From Alnus glutinosa (Eukaryota > Streptophyta > Magnoliopsida > Fagales > Betulaceae), in assembly GCF_958979055.1 (NCBI RefSeq), contig NC_084886.1:6254154-6318153 (forward strand): DNA of 64,000 nt. The letters run 5' to 3'. Position numbers and translations under genes: made by a program. Below are positions 34,812 through 46,117 of this stretch, piece after piece. The notes below the pieces were generated by a model, which worked only from the letters and a program-made list of their open reading frames with translations, was not told where the DNA came from and made no database searches. Position 1 is the first letter of the stretch, and each line of letters starts with the position of its first letter.

Positions 34812-37133
34812 TTATTTCTTCAGAAAGTACATTCCATCTCTTATCTTCAGATACTAGACTAGATTAGAAGCTCTGAAGCTGTTGGAGTGATTTATCATAA
34901 GGGGGATCAGCTACACAAAACATCTGCAGCAACGTGTTTAAAGTAATTTACTTGGCAATCATGCTATATGTACCTAAATCAAATTATGGGGCAAGTTAAA
35001 ACAATTCTTACCTTGAGAGTATTATGCATTCGATCTAATGCCATGCTTCCAAAATTTGTGAGCATCCCCATGATAAATTTCTCCAAGAAAATGCCATTTA
35101 GAGTTATACAGGGAACAATATGACACTTGACAAAGTTCATACATGGAACAATATGACACTTGACAAAGTTCATCAAGATGCATAAATACATTTACATCTT
35201 CGGTTTAATCCTGATACTTGACCAAATCATTGTCCAAGGCTTGCCAAAACTGAGATGCTTACTAAATTTCCCAAAAGCAACAAATCTAAAATCTTTTATC
35301 TACAAGCATTCACATTTTTAGTGCTTTTTTCCCCTTCGTGGGAAGTCTATTTCAAAAACTACTATTTGACAAAGTTATGATCAGCCACAGCAAAAAATGT
35401 CAAAATCTGGAAGGTTACATAACAACAAGTCAATGCTAGAGGTTAAGGCCAGCCATTTGCTGAGTGAAGAGAGAAAGTCCTACTCTCTCCTTTTCTTTTT
35501 CTTTTTTTGGGCACAAATAATTCTGCTTGACCTTCTTGAGTTAGAGTAGCTTTTGATTGTTGTCCTTAGTCCTTAGTATTCTCTTGACTTTCTTCATCTC
35601 TATTTAATTCTTCAAGAAGGCAATCTCCAGTATTTCCAGATATATTTGGATTTCCACCAGTCCCACCAGTCCCGCCAGTAAGCATTGTAACAATACATTT
35701 TATTGCATCTTTCCTTCCCCTTAAGTAGTCTCTTATTGGTTCACCAACTGCTTCATGAAAAACACCTGCTGGGTTTATTGTTCGTAGTGCTTTGATAGTT
35801 GAGACATATTGATGCAATATATCATTAGTTGAGGCACCAGCAGTAAGCAAACGATATGGTAGCGCTGAGATAAATGATTCAACCAGCTTAGAATGTTGTC
35901 CAGTATATTCAAGACATTGTTTTAAATCTTCAATAGCCGGACAGCTGTAAAATATATAGAGAAGATTTAGGAAAGGAGAAATGGATCAAGGAGTCACCCA
36001 AGAATATCTGATGTCGATATCATTAGTTCTAATCATGCAACATACAGAAAATACTGCTTTAAATAGGTATGACCTATACCCTTTCAATTTGCTCTCGTAA
36101 TATGGCATAGAGAAAAGAAATGAGATTCATGTTACAGCCTTTTAAAAAGACTCTAATAAAGTTCATAATAGCTTCCGTGGAAAATGCATTTGTGTGATAT
36201 GCAGTTTTAGTCTGCATCTTACGTATTAAACAATATGCACAAATTCAAGGACAAGATCAACCTTCACATACATATCCTTGCCAGCAAAATAAAACACTAA
36301 ATAGGTAAGTGAAACCTAATATAAGAGACTTCATCTCTTCAAGCTACAGAGTGATTGTTCACCCACACTGCCGAATAAGACGGTTCAAATTAATGCCCTG
36401 TAATGCATCAAAATTGAAGCTGAAATGTAAAATCCCTTTGAATCATATTTTATTCAAAGATATACTGGAATTTATTAAGAAATTCTCTATCACATAAGCA
36501 ATGAGTCACAAAGTATCCCCCTCTATCAGTCCAACAAATTCTTCAATATAAACCACAATTCTTTTCTATATTTTTAAGATGCAAGTATAGAGGTCAAAAA
36601 CCACTATATCTATCCCTTTTAATTCTGTAATAGGAAACAAGTGAAAAAACCAGATTAAGATCACCTGTCAGGATAATCCACAATGATCTCAAATAGTTTG
36701 GCTATTCTCAAATCTTGCAATGTCTCATAAGCAAAATACTCTAGCCGCAGCTGCCATCTAACAAGTCCTTCAGAGGGTGTATCAATTCCAGGATAGCATG
36801 AAGAAGGATGTGAAGCCAAAGGAGATTTTTGACCAGATGAAGGACTATCATAACTAACAGAGTCACCAAGATAAGCAAGAAGTGCACGCAAGAACTGGAG
36901 AGGTACAGCCTGGGCAACATATCTCCAAGCATGAGGAGTCATTTATTAGTAGCATAATAATAAAACTAGAAAATAGATTGGAGGAAACAAAGAAACGCAA
37001 AACATGGCATGAGAAACCATATTTAAGTTTACATAATCTTGCAGATGACATTGATTCTGTGCAGGAAGCACTTTTGGGCAATTACAGAAGTCCCTTTAGT
37101 CTAATCAAACTACTGCTTATGAGAAAAGGACCA

Positions 37134-37370
37134 CTCCCTCCATCCTACAATAGATGAAAGTTTACAAACAACACCTATTTTAATGAGACATAGATTCTTC
37201 TTAAAATGGCCTTAGCTAGGCCAAGAAAAGTGGTTCAAATTTGAGAAAATGTGAGTTCAAATTTAAAGGTAATATGGGAAGTTCAGTGGATAAACGCTTT
37301 CATTTCGGAAGATTTCATCTACTCTGGAACAGCCCAAAAAATAAAAGACATCTATTGTAAGACGAGGGAG
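37134..37370. mobile_element. Stowaway-type MITE in an APC2 intron
   Basis: The left end CTCCCTCCATCCTACAATAG and the right end read inward CTCCCTCGTCTTACAATAGA are the classical Stowaway (Tc1/mariner) termini. The expected TA target duplication is seen at the right (TA) but not clearly at the left. It lies between the 36909 and 37790 exons. Confidence 0.78.
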
Positions 37371-37376
37371 TAATAC

Positions 37377-37506
37377 ATTTTGTACATGTACATATGATGA
37401 ACAAGACGTAATTTATATCAAATACCCAAGCATATACTTTTGCACATGTACATATGATATGATAAGCAATATGTAATTTATGTCAAGTACCCAAGCATAT
37501 ATTTAA
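37377..37506. repeat. Tandem duplication of about 65 bp
   Basis: TTTTGTACATGTACATATGA...TACCCAAGCATATA is followed at once by TTTTGCACATGTACATATGA...TACCCAAGCATATA. The two units differ by a few substitutions and a small insertion. It lies in the same APC2 intron as the Stowaway MITE. Confidence 0.75.
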
Positions 37507-38503
37507 ACCAAATGAAATAACATGCCGGACTGATACCACTACAAGACTTTCAACTATTGGCCAATAACCTTCCTTACATGATAGCAAGAAACCATCCATC
37601 ATATGGTGTAGATCAGTAAAAGCAAAGTCAATAACTTAAAAAGTGCATCAGATTTATTAAATCACATGTACTATGCAAATGAAAACAACTTGGATAGATA
37701 AACTATTGACAAGTTAAGACATCAATAGTTTTAATAATTGCTTTGTCTGGGGGCGGGGAGATAAGGTTACACAAAGACAACAATATAACCTGTATCCATC
37801 GTTTAATGGACTCCAGAACAGAACTCCTGTAATCATCACCAGCCAGATTATGTACTTTAGCCTGCCATGCATACAGGAATATTTAGATGAGACCCAAAGG
37901 TGAGTTACATATAGGAAAAAAAAAAGTGAGCAGATACTTGAAAAGAGACTGTTCAATAGGATATTGGGAAGAATAAAAAAAAGGAAAAGAGATAATGTGG
38001 AGGTGAACAAAAATAAGCTGGACATGTATGACCAAAATGGAACACATACTCACCTTTAGAAGCAGAAAGATAACAGAAGCATAAGCATCTTCAGTCATAG
38101 ACATAAATCCAAGATTTCTGAGATCACGAACAACCTTCCCAATGTTCTTCACCAATTTATTGTTCTCTGAGAACCTGACTTGGTGATAGCATTCATCAAT
38201 ATCCATTTCACCGGTTCGGTAGGCAAGTTTGCTTTTTTCATCTAAATCCATGTCATCTTTTTCTTGAGATTCACTGTCACCATTAAGCTCTCCAGCCATG
38301 ATTGTACTTAACTCCTCCAACCTTCCCTTAAAATACCAGTGGAGTATCTCTAAGAACATTTGCAGAGTTTAAAAGAAATGGAAGTTACTGCCAGGGCATT
38401 GTTAGACGAAAAGAGGGGCAAAATAAAAGCAGATATGCATGGAGTGGTAAAACTGATACACAACATAAAGCTTCTAAGAAAGACTTCTAGCCTAGATAAT
38501 CAA

Positions 38504-38960
38504 TTATTTTTTTGATAAGCAATTCATTTCATAAAAAAGCGCAGCGGGGCGCAACCCAAGTACACGGGAAGTATACAAGAAAAAAACCAATAAGTAGAAG
38601 AAAACCACAAATCAAGAAACTCTAATAAATTAGAAAAACAAGAACAGTCGTAAGCATCCATCCAAATAAAAGGAGTTTTGAACACAATGGTTTTTAACTT
38701 TGTTACAATGCTCTCACAATCTTCGAAGTTTCAAGCATTGCATTCTCTCCAAATGCATCATGTTAAGCACCGAGTAATCAACTTCCACACTTCTATAATG
38801 CAGTGGCTTTTAAACTGACCTCTTCAACAAGCCAACAACTCTACCACTCACTGGCCATAACCCACTCAATCCCAAGAAGGCAGAAAACCGATACAGAGCA
38901 TTGGTTTACTCGTACATCACCCCTAGTCTCGTGTGACCTGTACTGAATGGTGGAGAACTG
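38504..38960 (-). mobile_element. LINE 3' fragment
   Basis: Read on the minus strand, the sequence resembles the C-terminal tail of plant L1-type LINE ORF2, ending near CTLGCAPLRFF-like text and an AT-rich tail (the GGGGCGCAACCCAAGTACAC phrase at about 38546). Frames are broken. It sits where the N-terminal exons of APC2 would be expected, so it may mark the breakpoint that removed them. Confidence 0.6.
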
Positions 38961-39360
38961 AGCGGTGGCAAATATATAAAAAATACACCTGGAAGAACAA
39001 TCCAAGACATAGTGAATCAAGACAACAAGGAAGGCTGCCCAATCTGCATCTAGTTTCTTGATGAGTTCAGCTACACTGGTGTTTCAGGATGGTCTCTTGG
39101 AGTTGTTTGTTCCTAGGGATGCATGGGGCTACTTTTATCTGTTTGGGATGGGCTGGACTTTGAGTCCATTTGTTTTCCTGGCTACTTTAAAATGGGTTGG
39201 TTTTTTTTATTTAAGGCAATTAAGTCGGCCGGGTGTTAATTTGATCGTTGGGAGTTGGGCTCCATTTAATTGGTACAACAGAATTGTTGTTAGCCATTGG
39301 ATCTTCTCATATTATACAATATACCATCAATTGGCATAGCAAAGAAGGCTTCTTGTTAAG
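38961..39360 (+). other. Unassigned 93-residue frame
   Basis: A frame at 39058-39339 is hydrophobic and aromatic-rich (GYFYLFGMGWTLSPFVFL). I cannot name it. It could be a remnant exon of a membrane protein or a chance frame. No start context or splice partner was recognised. Confidence 0.3.
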
Positions 39361-39932
39361 TTTTATGGAGGCCAAATCGGTGTCAAAACTAAGTTTAATT
39401 TAAATCTAAATTTGTCAATCTTAGTTGGTATTTAAACCGAAAATTAGAAACTTGAACAATACTGAGAAACAAAAATGCTTGGTATGAAGCTCGGTCAATG
39501 GGGCGTCCAAACAAAACACTGTATAAGACTTGAAGTTTCAAAAGCCGAGCAACTTGGTCGGTATGGCAGTTGCAACATGTCCATACGAGCTATGTCAAAA
39601 TCACATGAAGTTTTTCCCGAGACGCTCTGTTGGAATGGTCGTTCGGAACGAAGATGTTTGATAAATAAATATAAGAAGCCACAAATTAAGCTGCTTGGTC
39701 ACAACCCTCGATCAGACATTGTCCGAATGGGTTAACGAATGAAGAAACAGTGAAGGTTGGTAGAACACCTCGGTTTGCAAGACTCGGTTGAATAATGTTC
39801 GAATGAGTTGAAGATCACGAGCAAGTTGAGACATTTGGTTGGGCTGGGACGGATAAAGTACGAACGCCACCAAGTTGTGAATTGTGAAACCCTAACTGCA
39901 TCTGAACAAGATCACTTACTTATCTAAATGCC

Positions 39933-39968
<36 letters not shown>

Positions 39969-42209
39969 CGTTTTACAGTTTTAGTTGCACCAAACCATTG
40001 GTTGCTTCCCACTATTTATATATGTGGTTTCTCCAAATTAATTAATTGGTAATTAACCTGAAATACCATTCATACTACCAAAATATTAGAATATATATAT
40101 AGAGAAAATGTAATAATGATCTGAGGTCATCACTATTTATTTTTGTATCTTCTTCTTCTTCTTCTTATCCTCTTATATCGCTAGTACAAACCAGAGCCCC
40201 TATAAATACAATAACCTCTATAATTAAACTATTCTTTCAAATATAACAAGTATAAGAATACACACAAAATTTATGTCTACAAGACTTTGCATTGCGACCT
40301 CGAAAATCTTGTGAATACCTCTAGTCTCCACACTTCGAACTACCACTTGCTAATATGTAAAACGATAATGTTTTAGAGGTGAAAAATCATGCAAGTCCAC
40401 GACTTAGTAAATAAATTGCTAACGAAACTTACCCAGTGTACTTAATCCAATTTATATTAGTAATAAAAGTGAGGAAGATAATTATACATAATAAGCATTT
40501 CGAGAAGCTGTTGTCAGAACATCATTAAGGTTTAAACATGAGGTTTTGGACAAGTTATGTTTAAGGGAAATATCACAATAATTTGCTCAATAGGAAGAAT
40601 GCATTAGCAAACAGCTTAAGGTGTATGCTTATGAAATCACGTAGTAGTTTAAAGGCAAAACATTTATGTTGAAAAAGTGTAAAATATAATATCAATAAAT
40701 ATATCACAGTCTATAAACATCTTTTGCATAACCTATATGTGCCCATATCCACTTTACAGGGCGTCATATGAAACATATGGTACAATCTTGGTGCCTTGAT
40801 AAGGCATAATAGCCTACAACCCTCTTGTAGCTTGACTGGGTGGATACCACGGGTAGCATGCAACCAATGATGCCGCAAGTATAAGCACCACCCATGAGTG
40901 GTTGTGCTAGTCACACTAGCCTTTAGATCCAGGGTAGTTTAACATTCCACTCACAATGGGCCACAAGGTCAAATCCGTATAAAGAGTGTGCACATGCCCA
41001 AAATTCTTCACGCATTTTTTTCATGGTGGCATGCCACACAAACATTATAAATTTCTAGTTACGAGAACAAAATTAATATCATGTATAAATACAATGAATA
41101 ACAATTAATTTTTAAACCAATCATTTCTCAAAAGATCAGGGCTCACGACAAATGTTCAACAGAAATCATAATTGTAAAAATATGCACAGATTATTTCGAC
41201 GAAAACATTCATGCTCAACGAATTAACTGTTTTGGCATTCTCATGGGCAATTATTTATTTCTTACGCTAATATCCAAGTTTGGACTTTCTGAAAAGTCAA
41301 GCTTCTTACTCTACAAATTTTATACTCTATTATTAGTCGTATCCCCAATTCACAAACCCTAATTTCACTTAAGAAACCTTAATCCCACTTTCTGGCCCTT
41401 ACTGATTGATCGCTGCTCAAGGATTAATCTATCAGTTGTCGGGCACCAATTGCTCATTAAGAAGCATCGATCTATCGATGATTGCACATAATTCATTTTG
41501 GGTTTTTTTTGGTTCAAGCTTCAAACTTTACACCATATACTTGTTTCTAGTGTGACATAAGGTCCTAAAGGCACTTACTTTACAAGCCTTGAACATGTTT
41601 AGGTCTTAAAAATCCTAGCTTTATCACAAATCTCTTCAAGTTATCTTCTACCCATTTAGGTTCTCAAAAAACCATTAAATCACAAAATGGGCTATGCATG
41701 TGTGGTATAACCCTGATCTAGACTCAACTTCAAGTTATTTGGCAACACAATGTCATGTAGCACAAAAGTCACCTATCTTTTCCGTAAATAATCAATTTCC
41801 TAACTCGATCTACACTTTTAACATACTAGACAACATATTATGAAATGTAACTTATCAAACATGAAACTGAGACTAGAGTTTCGGATTTTACCCCTTGGTA
41901 GTGTGGATTCTAACTCCTTAGCCTCAAAGAACCATAAAAATGGCTCATCTCTCTCGCTCTCTCTCTCGGCTGATGGTTGGATGAAGAAATAGGTTTTCTA
42001 GAGTTTCTATAATGAAGGTCCTACATTTTTTAAAGTTTTGGACGCGTTATTTTCGCATATAGGTTTGACATCAATTGATCACTATTTTGGACCGATTTAT
42101 CGGTAACTGTGGATAAGGTGTTGATATGGCATCAATCACCCTTCGGGTGCTGATCAATCAATCCACCCAATTTTTGGGATTTTTGGGCATTTATTAATAT
42201 GTTTTATTC
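39361..42209. other. Repeat-like region, possible LTR, no gene
   Basis: From 39470 to 39860, TTGGT and TCGG words recur. A poly-T run is at 39931-39966 and a CTTCTTCTT run near 40152. From about 40300 to 42994 the sequence resembles a long plant Ty3-gypsy LTR on the minus strand: its right edge CTCGGGGTATTACA reads TGTAATACCCCGAG, a common start of such LTRs. I could not find the other end or a target duplication. Confidence 0.4.
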
Positions 42210-42835
42210 TGAGAAAAAATACATTTTACCCCCAAAATTTGCAACTTTTTCACTTATGCCTCTAATATTTAAAAAGTTCCAATGTACCCCCAACAAAGTT
42301 TTCGAAATTTTTAATGTAAGCACTGTATTAGTCATTTCCGTATTCTTTGACGGAAAATAGCTCATGTGCACCGCATGTAAATTTTTTGGTATAAAATTTT
42401 CAAAATTGCCCCATATACACGTGTTAATTCCCAAAATGACCTCATTTTTAAAAAAATAAATAATAAAGGAAGGAAAAATTAAAAAAAAAATTAAAAAAAA
42501 TAAAATAAAAAAGGAAGAAGAAGAAGAAGGTGGCCTTAGCCACTCTCATGGGCCATTTGGGGGTGGTTGTTTGTTTTTGTTTTTTCCCCCTTTCTTTTCT
42601 TGTTTCTTTTTTCTTGTTTCTTTTTTTTTTTTTTGATAAAAGTAGGGGCGTTTGGGTCTTTCCAATAATTTATATTAAAGAAGACATAAATAATTAACAA
42701 AGTGCTTACATTGAAAATTTCAAAAACTTTGTTTGGGTACATTGTTACTTTTTAAACATCAGATACAAAAGTGAAAATGCTGTCAAACTTTTGGGGGGTA
42801 AAATGGCTTTTGCCTACTTTAGTCTTTTATTGTTT
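42210..42835. mobile_element. Foldback element with CCACTC/GGGGGTGG core
   Basis: The left arm (CATTTTACCCCCAAAATTTG, CCAATGTACCCCCAACAAAG) mirrors the right arm (CTTTGTTTGGGTACATTG, AAACTTTTGGGGGGTAAAAT). The centre holds AAG repeats, a short GCCACTCTCATGGGCC plus GGGGGTGGTTG core and poly-T runs. It appears nested in the possible LTR around it. Confidence 0.7.
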
Positions 42836-43484
42836 GTTTCTCATTTTATGACACTAGTTTTCTTTATTTAAATATATTCTTTTCTTACAAATTTTATTCA
42901 CATAAAGTAATATTTTTCCTCTGATTATTAATGCCGCGTGTGTTTTTAGATATTCTTTTTATAATTTACAAGTTGTTTTGCTCGGGGTATTACAATAGAA
43001 GCATCATTATTCACGATTTTCATGAGACCTTGAGACCATTATCTTGTGAGCTAAGAGAAACTTTGCTCATCCTTACGCCTTCAGTTTCATACCTCTCTTA
43101 GAGTTTAGTTAAATCACCCATATCTCAAGAACCTTAAAGCTACCGGAGTTCCGGGATACAAGAAGAAGCTTGATCGAAGATTGGCCAGTGCTCTAGAGCT
43201 AATGCAATAGAAAACAAACGGATTGTTTGATGGGGTAGACATCAAGTTTAATTGCAAGGGTTTTGTAAGTATAAACTGTGTGCAATTCAATCTTCAATAG
43301 TGTAGAAGTTGGAATATATAGAATTCTCATGGGTTATGTGGGATTTTTCTACGTAGAGGCGAAATCCTTCAAGATTTGATCTAAGTTTTGTGTTGGAGAT
43401 GGAATAAGATTAGCTGAGTGGAGTAAAGGTCTCTTCCGAGCAGTGTTCTTGAGTAAGGCAAGTGTAGAATAGTTTAGGAAATCA
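42836..43484. other. Intergenic, possible LINE 5' region
   Basis: No gene seen. The right edge of the possible LTR is at 42994. The last few hundred bases before 43485 could be the untranslated leader of the LINE. Confidence 0.4.
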
Positions 43485-44203
43485 ATGGAGGAATTGAGGC
43501 AGGGTGGGGAGATACAAGACTTCTGCAGGACTTTCCGGGTGGGTTCTATGGTGCATATTTTGCAACGGAGAGGTAATGCTCATGGAAGATTTTTGGAGCT
43601 GTATGAATATGGTAATGGTGGTCGACGGATGTTCGTGATTCTACTAGAGGGACGAGATGGTTGCGACTAGGCCAATTGTCTTGCACAATTGAGGAAGTTA
43701 GAGAATTATGAGAAGAAAGCTGCTGGGGGGAAAAGAGCTGGGAAGCTTCCAATTGCCCCGACAATGGTGATGAAGCCGATGAACTGTGATAGCCGAACGT
43801 TTTGCGGCAGTGTTGGTAAGGAAAGGCCATGACTTGGAAAAAGGAGAATCGAGCAGGGGCACGTCAGGAACATCCGGAGAACAACCAAGGTCGATTATGG
43901 CAAGAGCGGCAAAGAAGGGGACAGATTTGGCGAAAGGAGATATCCTGGTTAGTGCTGGAGCGGGAATCACGCCTAACTGCGTTGTGGAAGGAAAACTACA
44001 GCTGGCTAATTTGAAACAGATGCTCCTATCTATTCGAGAAGAAACTAATAGATGGCTGGGTCGACTCGATTTGGGCCTATTGTGGGATGAGGCTAATCAT
44101 ACTGCAAGCCTAAGACAAAGTCCAATAGTCAACGAAATGGGCCTCCGGAAAAGAGGAAAATAAGGGATTAGGCCAGAAATTGCAGGGCTTAGTCTTGCAT
44201 AAG

Positions 44204-46117
44204 TGATAATAGCTTAAAAAATGCATATTTTCTCTATTAAAATAAGCATTATCATACTATACTTTATCTTAATTTTTACATTTAGTATTTAATTGTGGAA
44301 TATTGTTTAATTATTCGATTTGAGCTTAAATTGATATAAATGCAAATAAATTAAATTGTATTTCTTTTTGTAGGAATTGTTGTGACTTTCAAGCGGCTGG
44401 ACCACTTGGTGAAACCAAGACAGAAGACACGTGATTCTCCAGACTAAGGCAAGATTTTCTCTCTAGTTTTGGAGCAACCAAATTCACAGTGGTGCACTTT
44501 CCTATTCTTTCCATGCAAAGCTGGCAATGCAAGAGAGCTTTGGACTTTTGGCAATTGCTTTCCATAATTGTGTTCCTTCCAAGACCAAGCAGTACTGCTG
44601 AGAAACACGCAAGACTGAATTGGCAAGAATGAAAAAGGCGATCCCCTCCATGCACAAAGAGACACGTTCCATACTTGGCAGCACATGTTCTTAAGGAAGT
44701 TTTTGCATCAGCTCTACATGTGCTCTTTCCATGTTAAGCAAAATTGGGCACCGACTTGTGGACCTAGCTGTACGTGGATTCTATGAAGTGATCCTCCTTC
44801 CATAAACAAGCCACATCGCACAAGTTAGCTGGACCACCAAGAGATGTCTTTCCAAATAAAAGTCTCAGCCATGCACGTGAATTAAGGCACTGAAAATACA
44901 AGATTCCAGCAGCAGTTTGATTCTTGAGAAATGCTTGGTTGTACACTCTCATCCCACTTCTATCCCACTCTTGTCTATTTGGACCAATAATGTAAGAGAT
45001 AGTGTAGAGAGTGTAGTGGGACCCATTTTTTTTAACAATATTATTGATCCAAGTAGGCAAAGGTGGGATAGGAGTGGGATGAGAGTGTACAACCAAGCAT
45101 TTCTCTTGATTCTTTCCATCGATGGGGCAGCAACCAAGGGACAATTCTTTCCAAAAGAACCCATGCAGATCTGACAAATCTTGAGACACGTGCAACTCAA
45201 ATTGGCAAGAAACCAAAGTCAATCTCCAAGCCAGCATGCACGTTACACGATTCTATCCTAAGCAGTGCATGAATATTTATAATCACACGTTTCTTTCCAA
45301 AACAAAGGGGAATGCATGCGTCCAAACCCTAGGGCCTTAGTCTATATATATGTGTTTAATTTTCTCTTGAGAGGAGAAAGAGAAGAGCAAAGGAGCTAGC
45401 ACAAGAGCATAGAGACGCAGAGTTTGAATTTTTATTTCTTTGTTTTTAATTTATGTTTAGTACTTTGATTATAGAATTTATTTTCATAAACATGAGTGGC
45501 TAAACCTTTAGCTAGGGCTAGAGGTGAAGTCTAGTATTTTTATTATGTGTTCTTGAGACTATATTATTTGTTTTTTTTTCATAGATGAATGATTAAATTT
45601 TGGGGATGATTTTTATTTGAGAGTAATTTAATGGGACAAGTTTATTTTGATTCCTTATGTTTTTTTTTTGTTTATATCAACTGCTTACTTTGTTTGATTT
45701 GATATGATTCGAAAATATATGGAATGCTTAATTTATTGTTTTATGTTTTTGAAATCAAATTCTCAATCAACCTATGTTTGATCTATTTTATATTTTTTTT
45801 ATGTCTCATGAATACGTAATAAAATACTAGGTGGATCATTGAAACCCTAGTCTTTTCCAATATTATCTTCCAAATCAAATTTATTTATTTTAGTTTCATA
45901 GTTTACTTTTTAATTTAAATTATATTTCTCTACTCCACTTTCGAGTAGAAACCAAAAGCAAAATTCCTATTTTTTTTTTTATTAATTTTTCTTTTCTGCA
46001 TAATAATAAAAATTATTCTCTCGTGTCTAATCATTCCTTGTGGATTGACCTCGGACTTACCGTGATTTATTACTTGCGAAAACCTACACTTGGGTTTGCA
46101 CCCTTTGTGGTCCAACA
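44204..46117 (+). mobile_element. 1.9-kb solo LTR nested in the LINE
   Basis: 1914 bp with TG...CA ends and the perfect 5-bp target duplication ATAAG (44199-44203 and 46118-46122). The LINE ORF1 text resumes after it. The 3' end has the GTGGATTGACCTCGGACTTACC phrase in a form common to plant Ty3-gypsy LTRs, and a MITE is nested at 44926. It is a different subfamily from 7393 and 21021, although parts (CTAAACCTTTAGCTAGGG) are similar. Confidence 0.88.
44926..45105. mobile_element. MULE-type MITE, 9-bp target duplication
   Basis: 180 bp with near-perfect arms GAGAAATGCTTGGTTGTACA at both ends (right arm read inward), flanked by the perfect 9-bp repeat TTGATTCTT (44917-44925 and 45106-45114). 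It is nested in a solo LTR that is nested in a LINE, giving three layers. Confidence 0.9.

Larger units (their letters stand above)
34812..38349 (-). pseudogene. APC2: APC2 (anaphase-promoting complex subunit 2), decayed
   Basis: Minus-strand exons match plant APC2, the cullin-like scaffold of the cell-cycle ubiquitin ligase APC/C. They are 38349-38054 (ILHWYFKGRLEEL...), 37861-37790 (AKVHNLAGDDYRSS), 36909-36665 (PLQFLRALLAYLGDS), 35944 to about 35578 (TAGASTNDILHQYV), about 35083-35012 (EKFIMGMLTNFGSMALDR) and 34923-34812 (MFCVADPPYDKSLQQLQSF...). GT-AG borders are intact for most. The gene is broken. The N-terminal exons are absent. The frame runs into a stop after EESQEN and resumes only at EKF, so the cullin-homology exons are lost. 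The last exon has TAA where the family has Leu after QSF, then a short deletion and frame change before the terminal RDGMYFLKK. Confidence 0.88.

Noticed and set aside
40300..42994. A complete LTR retrotransposon or solo LTR
   Set aside because: Only one edge (TGTAATACCCCGAG on the minus strand) looks convincing; no matching second end or target duplication was found, so it is noted only as possible.
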